Shown here: in pieces, positions 11,201 to 21,460 of the stretch | How the letters are laid out: each line of letters opens with the position of its first letter | How positions within the stretch are numbered: the first letter of the stretch is position 1 | Assembly (NCBI GenBank): GCA_914767715.1 | Contig: OU612071.1 | Coordinates: forward strand, 2,790,001-2,854,000 | Direction: 5' to 3' | DNA from: Membranipora membranacea | Taxonomy: Eukaryota > Bryozoa > Gymnolaemata > Cheilostomatida > Membraniporidae | DNA length: 64,000 nt | The notes under the pieces: model-generated | Told to the model about the DNA's origin: nothing | Seen by the model: only the letters and a program-made list of their open reading frames with translations | Databases searched by the model: none | Translations under genes and position numbers: made by a program

Positions 11201-13141
11201 ACAGAACTGTTCAGGATGTCAGATAATTTTATGTTGACTACGCACAATGTTCAACAAGCAATCAGGGATTTCTCTTATTGATGTTTTAAAAAGATTTGTT
11301 AAATATTATTCTGATCACAGAACTAAACGTCGCTATTTGCATATTTTTAGACCGAGAACGTTAGACGCAGACATAATTATCTACCCTTTATAGTTGAATT
11401 ACTCAAAACTTTAGCTTCTCAAGGAACTCTAGTCGATCTGGTATCCGAGGTAAGCTCTATATCTTTCATATCTTAGCAGGGGATGGGAGGTGTTGTTTAA
11501 ATCGTTTTGTCCCTATCTGAAGACTTAGAAATCAAGTTACCTAAGGGCGCGATCGCCATATTGTGTGACTTTGTAGTATTCATAACTCAGTCGACACCAT
11601 GACTTAATTATAAACGTAGACAGCACACCATATACAGGTCAAGTGATGCAGTTAATACTTGTTAGTGAAGTTAAAACATGGAATTGTGTAGTAGCGATTT
11701 GTTTATTTATCAATTTTGATGGATTTTGGGCTTATAGATTCAGCAGCATCTCCTCATATCTTATATAGGACATTAATGACCAAACTCTGAAAAGACAGAC
11801 AGACAGACAAGTTAAACACCAACAAAAAGACATAAACTAGACACCAACAAAAGACTCAAAGACTCAAACTGCGTCGGGATATCTGGTAGTGGTATTTCAT
11901 TATCAACCACATTGTTGTGATTGTGGCTGATATTGAAATGCCACTAACAGCAATCCGTGCTTAAACTTACAAGATACCTGTGGACTGTAAATTCATGATA
12001 AGTACTATTTATTGCTACTACACAATTAAATGTTGGTACCTCGATTGTGCACTGACAAATATGTGTCACGGTGACTGAGTACGCTCACAATAATAGTGTC
12101 CTGTCTGTGTTAAGTCGTATCTAGTGGCAACACTAAGGTATACATTTATTTGATCACTGTTTGATTGAGTCTCGACCCATATTATGATCGGATTGATATC
12201 GGGGAGGGAATCGGATTCAGTAACATTAACTCACCGCATACAAAAATATTATTATGCCAATTTATGTACGATATTATCTATCTGATTAATGAAATGGGAG
12301 TTGTGCCGTCATTGAACATTTGAGAACACAACTCCTAAATAGGATAACAATAGTAATCTGCAACACTGGTATTGTCGCATGAATTCTTTGCAAACAAATA
12401 GTTCTAATCTGCATGAGTTGGATGCTGACAATTCTATGATAAAAAAAAGGTTTCCAAATGGATGGAAGGAGAACACTGAATGCAGCTTAACATTTGGGGA
12501 GTTTTGGTAGCATGACTTTTTCCTCTCCAATAGTACAATGCCAACCCAACAATTGTACAGCATTAAGAACCAACACAGCAGGGCTGTCAATAATTTTAGT
12601 GGAAAATGAGTAGTTTCAGTTGGGAAATGGATAACTTTGCGGTTATTAAAGACCTCTGTCCTGTGATGCACAGGGAGGGAGGGAGGTAAATCAGAACGCA
12701 CAGGAGGGGGATGGGCTCCCCTAAAACTATTTTGCGTAGAAACCCTAAAACGAAGGGCTGAGAGGTACAATTGAAGCCTTATACCAAAGCGGAAATAGAG
12801 CAGATCTACCTTTATCAGAGTAGAGTGGAGTTGGCAGCCCTGATTAACGCCTAGCATAAGATTAATTGACTAGATTACATTCCGGTTAGATGTCCCATTA
12901 GTGAGCCATCTCGCGCAGATAGAACTTAGAAGTTAGCCAATTTCTACTTTTCACCTGTGAGCAAAAATCACTAGGTTCATTCTTGCCAGCTGGTTTATAA
13001 GTAAAATAAAGAGTAGTAATACTCATACCATCCTTATCGCTTCAATTTAATGTAATCAATTCAAACTTTATGTCTATTTTTTAGGCCAAAGAAAAGACAG
13101 AAGAACGGCAAAAAGCTAAGAAACGTAAAACTGCTGCGTGA
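5246..13141 (+). CDS. uchl5: Ubiquitin C-terminal hydrolase L5 (UCH37), nine coding exons, complete
   Basis: Cysteine deubiquitinase that in animals binds the proteasome through ADRM1 and the INO80 complex through NFRKB. Coding exons: 5246-5315, 6523-6586, 6950-7055, 7818-8005, 9030-9178, 9669-9808, 10971-11054, 11351-11449, 13085-13141. Phases join without a stop to give 318 residues (human 329). The N-terminus [17 protein letters not shown] and the segment [11 protein letters not shown] are diagnostic. Catalytic residues sit at the expected spacing: Q80, C86 (in NNACASQA), H162 (in VFHFVGY) and D177 (in YELDG). Exons 7-9 encode the C-terminal ULD tail ([18 protein letters not shown]) ending in a Lys/Arg-rich [15 protein letters not shown] lies 150 bases after the stop. 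Oddity: the donor of exon 4 is the first copy of a 26-bp minisatellite. Identification is by recalled family sequence; exon borders are inferred from splice signals and frame. Confidence 0.96.
7314..7361. repeat. Imperfect 15-bp inverted repeat in uchl5 intron 3
   Basis: Arms 7314-7328 and 7347-7361 pair with one mismatch. The left arm shares GTGTTGGCTCTGATCGA with the hairpin at 2469-2504. A second weak inverted pair (around 7427-7447 with 7463-7486, core GTCTCTGA.TGG) follows it. Both look like short MITE remnants. A run of C (about 7171-7183) also lies in this intron. Confidence 0.55.
7989..8195 (+). repeat. 26-bp minisatellite that multiplies the uchl5 exon 4 splice donor
   Basis: Eight copies of a 26-bp unit (starts at 7989, 8015, 8041, 8067, 8093, 8119, 8145, 8171) reading CATAACGGCTTCAGTAGGTA followed by AGATTA. 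The first copy spans the end of uchl5 exon 4 and its 5' splice site (exon ends at 8005, then GTAAGA). Most later copies keep an equivalent CAGTAG/GTAAGA donor; copy 4 reads CAGTACGTAAGA and copy 8 GTCAGT. Only use of the first donor keeps the frame: reading on gives TAA immediately. Seen directly. Confidence 0.92.
8223..8586. mobile_element. Older copy of the 377-bp TTAA-type MITE
   Basis: About 365 bp in uchl5 intron 4 that matches, end to end and in order, the element inserted at 27670-28046 (shared landmarks: TTTCAAACAACTTCTCAT, TAGCAGATTGCACCTT, TTGGAACCTCCCCTAAACTG, CACAAAGCTGATGCTGCC). Its ends are degraded (AGGGCCACC left, GGTTGCCTTC right) and no clean TTAA remains, consistent with greater age. 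It has no coding capacity. Confidence 0.85.
8588..8795. mobile_element. Relative of the 3277-3511 element, with internal hairpin
   Basis: It directly follows the previous MITE. Its left part (ACAACCCAAAGACCAAAGCA, then GGCAGTTATGATAAAGTTTTG) resembles the inverted ends of the 3277-3511 element, and the later GGAGTTACCTTCCC and CACTTTTTCCATCATCAATAA parts match its interior. Between them is a hairpin, TGATGTCACAGTCTCCCGG (from about 8653) with the complementary run ending ACATCATA (about 8716). A nested or composite miniature element is the likely explanation. Confidence 0.6.
11887..11946. repeat. 24-bp imperfect inverted repeat in uchl5 intron 8
   Basis: Arms 11887-11910 and 11923-11946 pair with three mismatches around a 12-base loop. 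The rest of this long intron (11450-13084) shows no exon that continues uchl5. A long minus-strand open frame at 12309-12857 has no recognisable motif. Confidence 0.6.
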
Positions 13142-13290
13142 GAGTATCAGAGGTTACCAAAAGTTCACCTGGGGTCACCCAGAGGTCACCTGAAGGTCAC
13201 CGCAAGGTCACACACAGGATCTCACTACTACACTGCTGTGTGAATATATTATATTAATGTTCTATAGTCATGTAAATCTGTCACTATTCA

Positions 13291-13296
13291 AATAAA
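13291..13296 (+). terminator. AATAAA polyadenylation signal of uchl5
   Basis: The hexamer lies 150 bases after the uchl5 stop codon, in a T-rich 3' untranslated stretch. It is the first AATAAA downstream of the stop. Confidence 0.8.
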
Positions 13297-13319
13297 GACT
13301 TAACATTCATGTAAATGTG

Positions 13320-15340
13320 TGTGACGTTGATGCCCTGTATCATCAATGCTTGATAACGCTTAACTTAACCGATTTATCACCAATGAGTGAGCAAAATTAT
13401 CCATGTTATGAAGTCGTGACAGCAAGTTGTGTCCGCCACTATTTAAAAATAGTCGTGAATTGTGCAAGATAAGTCTCTAGCCTCCCTTCACAGCCCTTGT
13501 TCTCTTTATGTTCAGTGCTTCTGCACATTGTAATTGCCTTCCCAGTGGAATGTCGGAAGTGTGGTATTTATAACATTGAGTGGTGGTGCACTGCATGATT
13601 GTTAATCTGGTTGACGTCACGCTGCTTGCTCACTGTTAAATTTGCTGAACACCAAAAGGTTTTGTTTTTTGGACTATTCTGACAATAATGCTGTTCTCTC
13701 TTGTTTGGATTATCTCTTTGCTGACATGTGGTAAGTTGTCTTGCAGTCTGTTGGCTTGTTGGTTGCATAAGCTCCGCCTTTTTTACCCCAACTTTGATTT
13801 TAAAAGTAGCTAGAACATAGTTGGTATCGAGTGGATTAGATAAACAAGAGAGTTGCATCAAATTGGCCATTAGACAATAATATTCATGTTACATGCTGCG
13901 GTAATCTACCTGGTCTGGTGCCCAACTATCTTAATGCAATCCGATTTTGGTCCTGAAGTGATTATGACGGGCACCAGATGGTATCCATTGGGGTCCATTG
14001 GGAGCCTGGGAACTGAATGAGATAAAGGATTGTCTTCATTTGGATAATTTATTTGCGTATATGGTTAGAGTAATCCTACCTTTATTTATGAGCAGATAAC
14101 TAACAGCTTGTACAAAATGTCTTTTTTTGCGCATAACAAATAACTGTTCCAACGGTAATGTGTGATTCAAATGAGATACAATCCATGGTGCAAATCTGAA
14201 GCCACAGTGTCATACAGAGGGTCAAAAACGATGTCGTAAAGTACAGCAGAGAAAAGCATAATGATCAAAACATCTTTCCCTATAAGTAATGATGATATTG
14301 GTAATTCCAGTCTGTGGAATTTCTACCCGCCTCCGACTCAGTATGGAGTTTATAGAGGTTATTTCTGTTGGTTCTGAGACTACAGTCACTTGCATAGCTA
14401 AAGGCTGGCCAGACCTTCCAGAATTTAACAAGTTGAGATTAAAACTCATACTAATAGTCTATCCTCATCTGAATTGCTTGGTCAGGTGGTACTTTCCTAG
14501 AAATACCCAACTAGACATTGAAATTGAATTGCTTTCAATTTTTTGTAATTGGTTTATTAACTGACCTGGCATCGGCTTCCGTTCAGATGAGTGCAAACAC
14601 ATTGGCCAACCAACAGCAAATAAAATTTCACCTAAGATCACCCCCACTTCTCCACCTAATAAATCGAAGGGTGCGTTTTTTTCTTTTCAATTTCTCTCAT
14701 TGCACATGAGACTGACCCAAGTCGGTTGTTTGGTAGCAACAAGGTGGCAATTAAACTAAAGTTTGGACATCATTAGTTGGTGAAAGAGTTGATGTTCGCC
14801 AATGACCCTGAATGCTCATCTCGTTTTAACTCCGTAATTTGTCAATGCAGTCAAACTTGTCTATGCATTGCTGGCATAAGCCAACAATAAGTGTTGTGTG
14901 CAGCATTTATAGCCCGACCAGAGGAGATGGAAAAAAAGTTGTGGCTATCTGCCTTAGTAAACCACTTTTGATATCACTGTTTTATCATTTTACCTCAAAT
15001 AAGTTACTTGGACAAATATATTCGTTCATAGTTTTCTTTCAAAAATAGTCTGAGTTATTGTCTCACGTTTTACCTGCAGTTGGTGATGCTACACACAGAA
15101 AAATTTTAGAGTTATTTCCATTCTAAAATGAATTTTTCCAAGGGTGAAGTGGGGAACTATCTAGGAATCAAGATAGAATCAAATACATATTACAAAGCTT
15201 CTAACAATGAATTAAAATCACCCTAAGAATTTATCATCTTTCTTTTGTTATGCACAGTATAAGCTGATAGTCTGGTATAACAGTTTTGCTATGTGTGATT
15301 GATCAAAATGATTCTAAGGATAGACCATTATCCTGCTCCT
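13320..15340. other. Intergenic stretch without recognisable gene
   Basis: Short open frames on both strands (for example 13568-13870 minus, 14289-14564 plus) have no family motif, no supporting splice joins and biased AT-rich composition. I see no RNA gene. The region may hold old repeat remnants, but none matches anything else in the window by eye. Confidence 0.5.
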
Positions 15341-15640
15341 AGATGCCATAGCAATTGCTCAAATACATCAAACGGACAGGTGAAAATCACCCCAAGTTCT
15401 CATCAGTGTCATTTTAGGCATAGATCATTTTAATCGCCCCAAATAGTTCATAGCATTCTTACATGTGATAGCAAATGCTAAAATACATGATCGAAACCAG
15501 TGAAAATAACCTGAATGTATCATCAGTATCATTCTATGCATATGTCAATTTAAATCCCTCTAATAGTAGATAGGATGCTTAGATGTGACCGCAAAAACTC
15601 AAATGCTTGATCCAAATCAGTGAAAACTACTCTTATTAAC
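15341..15640. repeat. Diverged 120-bp tandem repeat, about 2.5 copies
   Basis: Three copies begin at 15341 (AGATGCCATAGCAATTGCTC), 15461 (ACATGTGATAGCAAATGCTA) and 15581 (AGATGTGACCGCAAAAACTC), spaced exactly 120 bp apart. Internal landmarks recur at the same offsets: AAATAC/GAT..A, CAGTGAAAA, CATCAGT.TCATT, then a GCAT box. The copies are roughly 70% alike by eye, so this is an old satellite fragment. Confidence 0.75.
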
Positions 15641-15761
15641 AACGGTCCCATATCAGAAACCTGTTGGCATTTAAATGGCTACTGCTGATCAGCTATTGGA
15701 ATCAAGCGAAGATTGTGTACCAAATACAAATTATTTATTTTTTGATAGACTCAAGCAAACA

Positions 15762-17050
15762 TCAAGGTTTTTTAGCCTTTGACACACCAAGGATCTCTTT
15801 CTGGGTCTTCGAAAGGGTAATATTTCGGCTCCTCTCGCCAAAAACATAGCACAGAAAATTAAAAGTACTCTTGGCTGATTCGGGGAAATTGATGTGTAGA
15901 ATGTACCGCATCAGTACGATGGCCATGAGGAGAGTGGCCACATCCGGTACATCGACCACAAACCCTCCATGGACACAAACATACAGCCTCTCCGCCTGAG
16001 ATACCCCCACAACATGTCCTGTCTTATTAGCTATTTCTTCTGGGCTGCCTTCCTGCAGAATGTGTTTTGTCACAGTCTGAGGATTCGGGTTCCGTAACTT
16101 TTTGAGTAGCCCGCTCACGGAGTCTGCTGCACCTATAGAAAAAGCCAAAAGTTTAGCATCTGTGTTATAGCTAAGTTTATGGTTTGATGGTGGAAATCTG
16201 AATATTTTAACAGACTAATCTTCCATTTCCAATCAATTGAACTGCACCTAGAATTGATATATTGCGTTTATTAACCAAAATGCATTGCAAATAAGGTTCA
16301 TTGCAAAGCAGCGGTAAGAGGTTGAGATGAGGGTGATACCATCAAATTTATGAGTTGTTGATGGTGTCTGAAAAAATTGATAAATTCATCCCTCAGTTCT
16401 AAAATAGCACCATACATGATGATTTCTATACGTCGCGAAAATAATAGCGTACCCAGAAATGATGTTATTGTGTTTATAGATTCCATTTGAAATGAGGTTC
16501 AACACAAAGCAGTGGTAAAGGATTGAGATGAGGTGAAACATTTTTATCCATTATTCATTGAGGGCCTACTTACTAGGTTTGTTGATTTCACTGAGTAAAG
16601 CCTGTAAGATGTTGAGTCCTTTTCCTGGCTGGCCATCCCCGACAATCCTTCTGTATTCCTCTTTAATCTATTGGAAAACAGAACAATTAATGTAAAGGAT
16701 AATTGGGTGGGGTGAAAGTAGGATGCTTTGTACATCTATGACTGGCACTGCAGTCGATAGGAGTCCCTTCATCATAACAAGATATCAAGCCAAAGGATGG
16801 CAAATAATAGTTTAATTTTTTTTTAATTCAATTAATTCAACACGCACATCAGTTGTCCAACAGTCAGCTTCAAGCTCTTACTATACACCATCCCTACAGA
16901 TTATGGGCAGACCAGACATTGAATAGCAGACAACCCTCCATAAAAAAAGATCATTACCTTGCTCAGCGTAAGTGTCAGGCAGCTTCTGGGGAGGCTCTTC
17001 TACCGTCACTGTTGTTGACTTTCTCTTCCTCAAATAGTTTCGCCTGGCTT
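15762..17050 (-). CDS. Three 3' exons of an unidentified minus-strand gene
   Basis: The last exon 16132-15762 is open for 122 codons to a TGA. The preceding exon 16660-16574 (alternative acceptor at 16667) has donor GTAAGT and the matching phase. An upstream exon ending at 16958 (donor GTAATG) joins in phase to it and encodes RKRKSTTVTVEEPPQKLPDT. Its 5' limit, near 17050, is uncertain because LINE-derived sequence abuts it. The protein is soluble, with no signal peptide. Segments such as LNILQALLSEINKP, LLKKLRNPNP and ALLMAIVLMRYILHINFPES, then FNFLCYVFGE, give a helical, coding-like impression. The last part resembles, from memory, uncharacterised proteins common in repeat-rich invertebrate genomes, with a pattern Y.L...YP then FLQ. 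I cannot assign a function. It may be a host gene, a domesticated element or a transposon remnant. Confidence 0.55.
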
Positions 17051-17460
17051 CGTCGGAGCTCCAGTGAAGGCCAGGCCAGGGACACCAGCATAGCATTTAC
17101 GCTGTTCCTCCTGCCAAAATATCTCACATCAAAACGCGCTGCTCGCCTCTGGACACTTTCAAGCTTCTTGTTTTGCTGTCGGAAGAGCAATACTCCAGCT
17201 GTGGGTGTACTAGTGATCGGATGCTTCAGATCTTTCGGGAGATGCCATAGGTTTCACTGTATGAAACCTAGCGTTCTCCTTGCCTTTTTAGTGATTTGGT
17301 CGATATGATTGTTGCATGACAGGTTGTTTGCGATGATCGCTCCTAGGTACTTGGCCACGAGGTGATCCTTTAGGGAAGGAGAATCTTTTTCTTCTTGTTG
17401 GTAATGTTCAGAAGATCGAACCCAGTGACTATACCCAATTTAGCAAGTCCTTCAATAGCT
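17040..17460 (-). pseudogene. Broken LINE reverse-transcriptase C-terminal fragment
   Basis: Read on the minus strand, the region encodes the thumb and C-terminal part of a jockey/CR1-type non-LTR retrotransposon reverse transcriptase. Segments in order: DHLVAKYLGAIIANNLSCNN, HIDQITKKARRTLGF, NLWHLP, VHPQLEYCSS and KKLESVQRRAARF, then SVNAMLVSLAWPSLELRRSQAKL. The order and motifs are typical of the family. It is inactive: an in-frame TGA follows GFIQ, at least one frameshift separates HPQLEY from LESVQRRAARF, and both the polymerase core and the endonuclease are missing. Its 3' end runs into the unidentified gene's exon at about 17050. Confidence 0.85.
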
Positions 17461-17670
17461 CATGTGCCCCACACAATACTACCGAGAGCAAGTTTGGGGG
17501 TGTGGGGCTATGTGTGAGACTAAGTCTGTGATCCACCAATTCACATCAGTGATCCACCGTCAGTCTCAATTCCCCACGAACCCCCCCCCTTCTGATTCAA
17601 ACTCAATTAGGGAGTCCTCTGCTGGACAGGCTGCTAGTGCTAAGAACCAAACTGCCTAAAATATGATAAA

Positions 17671-17707
17671 AGGTAGCATGGAATAAAACTTTTATTCCAT
17701 GCTACCT
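17671..17707. repeat. Perfect 18-bp hairpin with one-base loop
   Basis: AGGTAGCATGGAATAAAA (17671-17688) is followed by a single C and its exact reverse complement (17690-17707). It contains AATAAA on both strands. No gene end is recognised on either side, so a bidirectional polyadenylation role is only a possibility. A miniature inverted-repeat element is the simpler reading. Confidence 0.85.
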
Positions 17708-18519
17708 GTCCTTCATGAGCCATTGAAGACCTTGCTAGCATCTATTCTGCCCACCCCACTGACTACTACTCAAAATAATAAACAGAGTAAGAGACACGGA
17801 GGAGCCAATTTTGGTACTAGGGCCTACTATATTTACCTGCATAGAATATACAATTTACCAGTATAGAATACCTCACTCCAACACCGATCATTTGTGAAGA
17901 CTGCCAAGGACTGAAATGAACTTCCAACCACCAGCAATGCTGTCCTTCTTTGATCATATCCTTACCTTAGGCAGTTTGGAAGGCTAGCAGTCTTGTCTAG
18001 GGCCAGTGCTTGCATGACTTTCTAACTTGTTTGCCAGGCTTGGATTGAGACTAATAAAGCAATATGAAATGCAGCAGTAGTTTCCACAACTAAATGTGTT
18101 ATAATACTAATAATAATTGTGAATATCATCAGCCTTTGTGGGTACAGATTTGAAGAAAACGGGCATGTTACTAGTCCAATGACAGCATTTTGATGTTAGT
18201 GGCCTGTTACTCCTACTGGAGTGTATTTTTCCAGCTTCACTGTGACCTGCTTCTACAATAATAGCTATCAAAGGGGAGGAAGGGGTCAGAGCAGGAGGGA
18301 AATTAAAAGAAAAAGCTCTGTTCTTTTGCTGAATCTAAAAATTTCATGGGGGCCGCCATTTTGACCTTTTATGAAAGCAGATGCCCAATGCACAATGAAC
18401 ACTATTGTGCAAAACTAATGCGCGAGCAAAATCAAGCAGTAGAAAGGGAATCTAAGACCCAAGGCTAAGTGTATGGGAATGCAACTCCAAAATACACAAT
18501 ACAGAGTCCAAAGGTCAAA
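17708..18519. other. No recognisable gene
   Basis: AT-rich sequence without supported exons, hairpins or repeats that I could identify on either strand. Confidence 0.4.
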
Positions 18520-18885
18520 ACTGACATATAAAAATTAAAAAAACTGACATAACACACATGAAAACTGGCATAGCATAAATGAAAAAACTGGCATATTAAA
18601 CATTAACACTGACATATTAAACACGAAAATATTGACATACTACAAATGAAAACTGCAATACCAAACACCAAAACTGACATATTAAACATGCAAACTGACA
18701 TATCAAACACACAAACTGACATATTAAACACACAAACTGACATATCACACATGAAAAATGACATAATAAGCATGCAAAATGACATACTACAGATACAAAA
18801 TGACATAGCAAACACACAAACTGACATTATTAAACACACAAACTGACACCTCACGCATTAAAACTGACACTATAAACATGCAAAC
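18520..18885. repeat. 21-bp minisatellite ACTGACATATTAAACACACAA
   Basis: About 17 copies of a 21-bp unit (a few of 22-23 bp) around the core CTGACAT, with most variation in the second half. Because 21 is a multiple of three, it creates repetitive open frames on both strands (for example a plus-strand frame reading TDI.NTQ repeatedly), which are artefacts. It ends about 40 bp before the first unit of the peptide-gene array. Confidence 0.9.
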
Positions 18886-19505
18886 ACATTTTTGACATAG
18901 AATACTTTTACCAACGGCGCTCCATAATATATCGCAGATTCTAAGCAAGACTAAATTATAGTCCTATCTCCTTGGTTGAAGCTGGAAACAGTAACCAGTC
19001 GCAGCATTAGAAGGCAGTGTTGTTGAGTTCAACAAGTTTTATTCTTTTATCTCAATTAAGCAACATGTCAATCTTTTACAACAACACATGTTGTATTACA
19101 CTCTCCGAGCCCTCCATTATCTGTTTTAGTTACTGGGTGCAAGCGGACGTGGATGGTATAGCTGCCACCACAATAAGGATATCATTATCACTAAGCTTCA
19201 ACTTAAGAAAACCAATATCAATCATCATTAAATTATGTCAGTTGTCGATGTCATTAAACCAAGTAGTGTATTTTTTCCCTAATCACACAAAACTAAATAT
19301 CCACATAATATGACAAGTGTCCAAAACTTTTATTGGCATAATAATTGATCCAACAACTATTAGTATGTAGGCGTATTAAGTTCAGATCCTGCACCCTACC
19401 TCCTGGGAACAATGATATTTCCCTATCAACCATAATTTATATGGAAATAAACAATATGATAATAATAACAGCTTCCAGCTCATCAGATGTTGCCTGTCCT
19501 GAAAG

Positions 19506-19593
19506 TATAAAAGAAGAGACCAATTAATACAAAGATCACAAGACTACAGCCTCACATCACTGAACAGCACTGTCTCAAACCTCTTAATCCACA
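19506..19593 (+). promoter_or_regulatory. TATA box and 5' untranslated exon, peptide gene 1
   Basis: TATAAAAG at 19506-19513. A 5' untranslated exon is expected to start about 30 bp downstream and to end at 19593, before GTAAGT. The TATA box and this exon are preserved in all six complete units (TATAAAAG at 25962, 30717, 36275, 43136 and 49261), which supports expression from every copy. Confidence 0.75.
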
Positions 19594-19764
19594 GTAAGTA
19601 TCTGGTTGTAAATTTACTGATCAGGAATTGTATGAGGTAATGCCGCGTTGGAAGTAAATTTTTGTATTTGTTTTCTGTATTATCTCATTGAGGAAGTTTC
19701 TATAAATCAACCTGGTATAATGGAATGCATATTCTTTATCTGATGTAGATAGAAGAAACTGGAA

Positions 19765-20272
19765 ATGAAGGTCTTTGCACTTATATCCCTGATCGTTACT
19801 GCACTTGGTGAGTTTCACTTCTTCTTGTTTTATATTTTTTCAGTGAATACTGAGACCTGTTCTACATGTGGTATTTAGGTAGATATTGGATGACTGATGC
19901 ATTAATGTTTCCACCGACTGTGGTGTTTTATGATCTTCAAAGACATAATTAAACCATATCTGATATAATTAGTTACATTGAGGTCTAAAATACGAATCAC
20001 CCCATAGCATTTGATCAGATCACATTCACTCCATAAGCGTGGTTGATCTTGAAATGTAATATAATAGACGGTACAGAATAAACTGTTTGATGATTGTGAT
20101 GATAATTTATTTATCAATGCAACTGCAAAAGGGTAATGTTCATAAGTTTATAAGTTTACACTGTGTTTTTATAGCTGTTGTACAGATTGAAGCTGGGGTC
20201 TTCAGTTCGGTGATAAAGTCAGTAGCTACCGAAGTAGCGAGCGATGCTGTTGTTGACGCAATCGAAGGCTAA
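19765..20272 (+). CDS. Short secreted peptide precursor, copy 1 (GVF type)
   Basis: Coding exons 19765-19807 and 20175-20272 join in phase to 46 codons plus TAA. Residues 1-21 (MKVFALISLIVTALAVVQIE, then A) form a signal peptide; cleavage after A15 or A21 is plausible. The mature part begins GVFSSVIKSV and ends VVDAIEG, about 25 residues. It has no Cys, one Lys and four acidic residues. Hydrophobic residues at mature positions 3, 6, 7, 10, 14 and 18 alternate with polar ones at 5, 8, 9, 12, 13 and 16, as in an amphipathic helix. The terminal Gly could be an amidation donor. Exon 2 starts at 19749 (16 bases before ATG). Exon 3 ends at 20297, and a 3' untranslated exon starts at 20501 with AATAAA at 20587 and 20604. 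No known family is recognised. Host-defence, signalling, venom-like or structural roles are all open. Confidence 0.8.
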
Positions 20273-21460
20273 ACACCCACCAGCGGACCAAATTGAGGTG
20301 AGCAGATACAATAAGACTGCAATCTTTGTATTATATATATTGCACATATATGTACTGATAAGAAAACAAATTATAATGAAAATTCTAAAATAATTTTATT
20401 GGTTGATGCAACTCTGAATATTTGTTTTTTAATGTTGTGGTAAACAAATTAGTTTTATGCATATGAATCAAATTAATTTATTTTTTCCAAAACATTCTAG
20501 GTTCGAGATATGTCTGCAACCAAGAGAAAATCACACAGGACTTATAAGCTCTTGTCAATCAACTGTGTATTGAATCTAATTTAATCAATAAATAATATTT
20601 AGCAATAAAGCAAAACCTCCTTGTACACAGTTTAATAATTATATTTCAAACACAAATAACAATTCCTAAATTTTTATGGTATTCAGTTTGGTTATGTCAA
20701 ACCCGTAAGATAGAGAGCGAAACCTCCTCTGCCATTCTACACCATTAAAGGGAACTGAAACTGATTGTTCAAGCCAGAACAGTGACAGGACTCACAACAT
20801 CTGCACGTGCTTACATTGTAAAATCTAAAGTTACTTAAGGGTACCAGAAAGATACAACTTTATACATGGTATACACTGAACTCAATCCTGGAACAGCAGC
20901 TCACTCATAGCCTTATAAACAGTAATCACTCAATTTAGGAATACTTACTTGATTTTATGAACTCCTCAATCCTCAAATAATTTAAGTTTATAGATGTCTA
21001 TGTGATTTGCTATGTGTAATGCTATGCGAAATGCTATGTGATTGGCTGTCCCTAGTAGAGGGTGCCATCTTTACTGTATGACCACGTGAAAGTCACCTGA
21101 CTAAAACCGTTACAACAAGATGCATTCTTCCGGATATAATGCAGTCTCTAATAAAATATTCATTGATTTATGGATTTGTTTCATAGTGTTTTATTGTTTT
21201 ATATTATCAAGACAGGCATAAATAAAAGTTGTTATGTTAAAAATAACCACCAAATAAAAGAAAAAGACACTAGTTTATACAAATTGTTGCTCACAGAAAA
21301 TTGATTTTTTTAATAATCAAACTTTGCGCAAACTCCAAAAAGCTACTAGGGACTGAGCTCGATGTCAAATGAAAAATTGTGAGAATGTCTATTGGAAAAT
21401 ACAGCTCCCTGATTGGAGAATGGTGAGTTGAAAATGCTATTCTAAGAATAGTACAATTCA

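Noticed and set aside
12309-12857. 182-codon open frame on the minus strand inside uchl5 intron 8
   Set aside because: No recognisable domain, no splice continuity, and a composition rich in Leu, Phe and Cys as expected from antisense AT-rich DNA; treated as chance or repeat-derived.
17462-17659. 65-codon plus-strand frame just right of the LINE fragment
   Set aside because: Low-complexity Ser/Pro/Gln composition with no supporting motif or splice context.
18603-18854. Cys/Met/Phe-rich and TDI-repeat open frames over the 21-bp minisatellite
   Set aside because: The 21-bp period keeps all frames open; there is no start context, splice support or family similarity.
19765-20272. Classifying the peptide as a cationic antimicrobial peptide
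   Set aside because: The mature part has a net negative charge and no cysteines; only helix amphipathicity supports that class, which is not enough.
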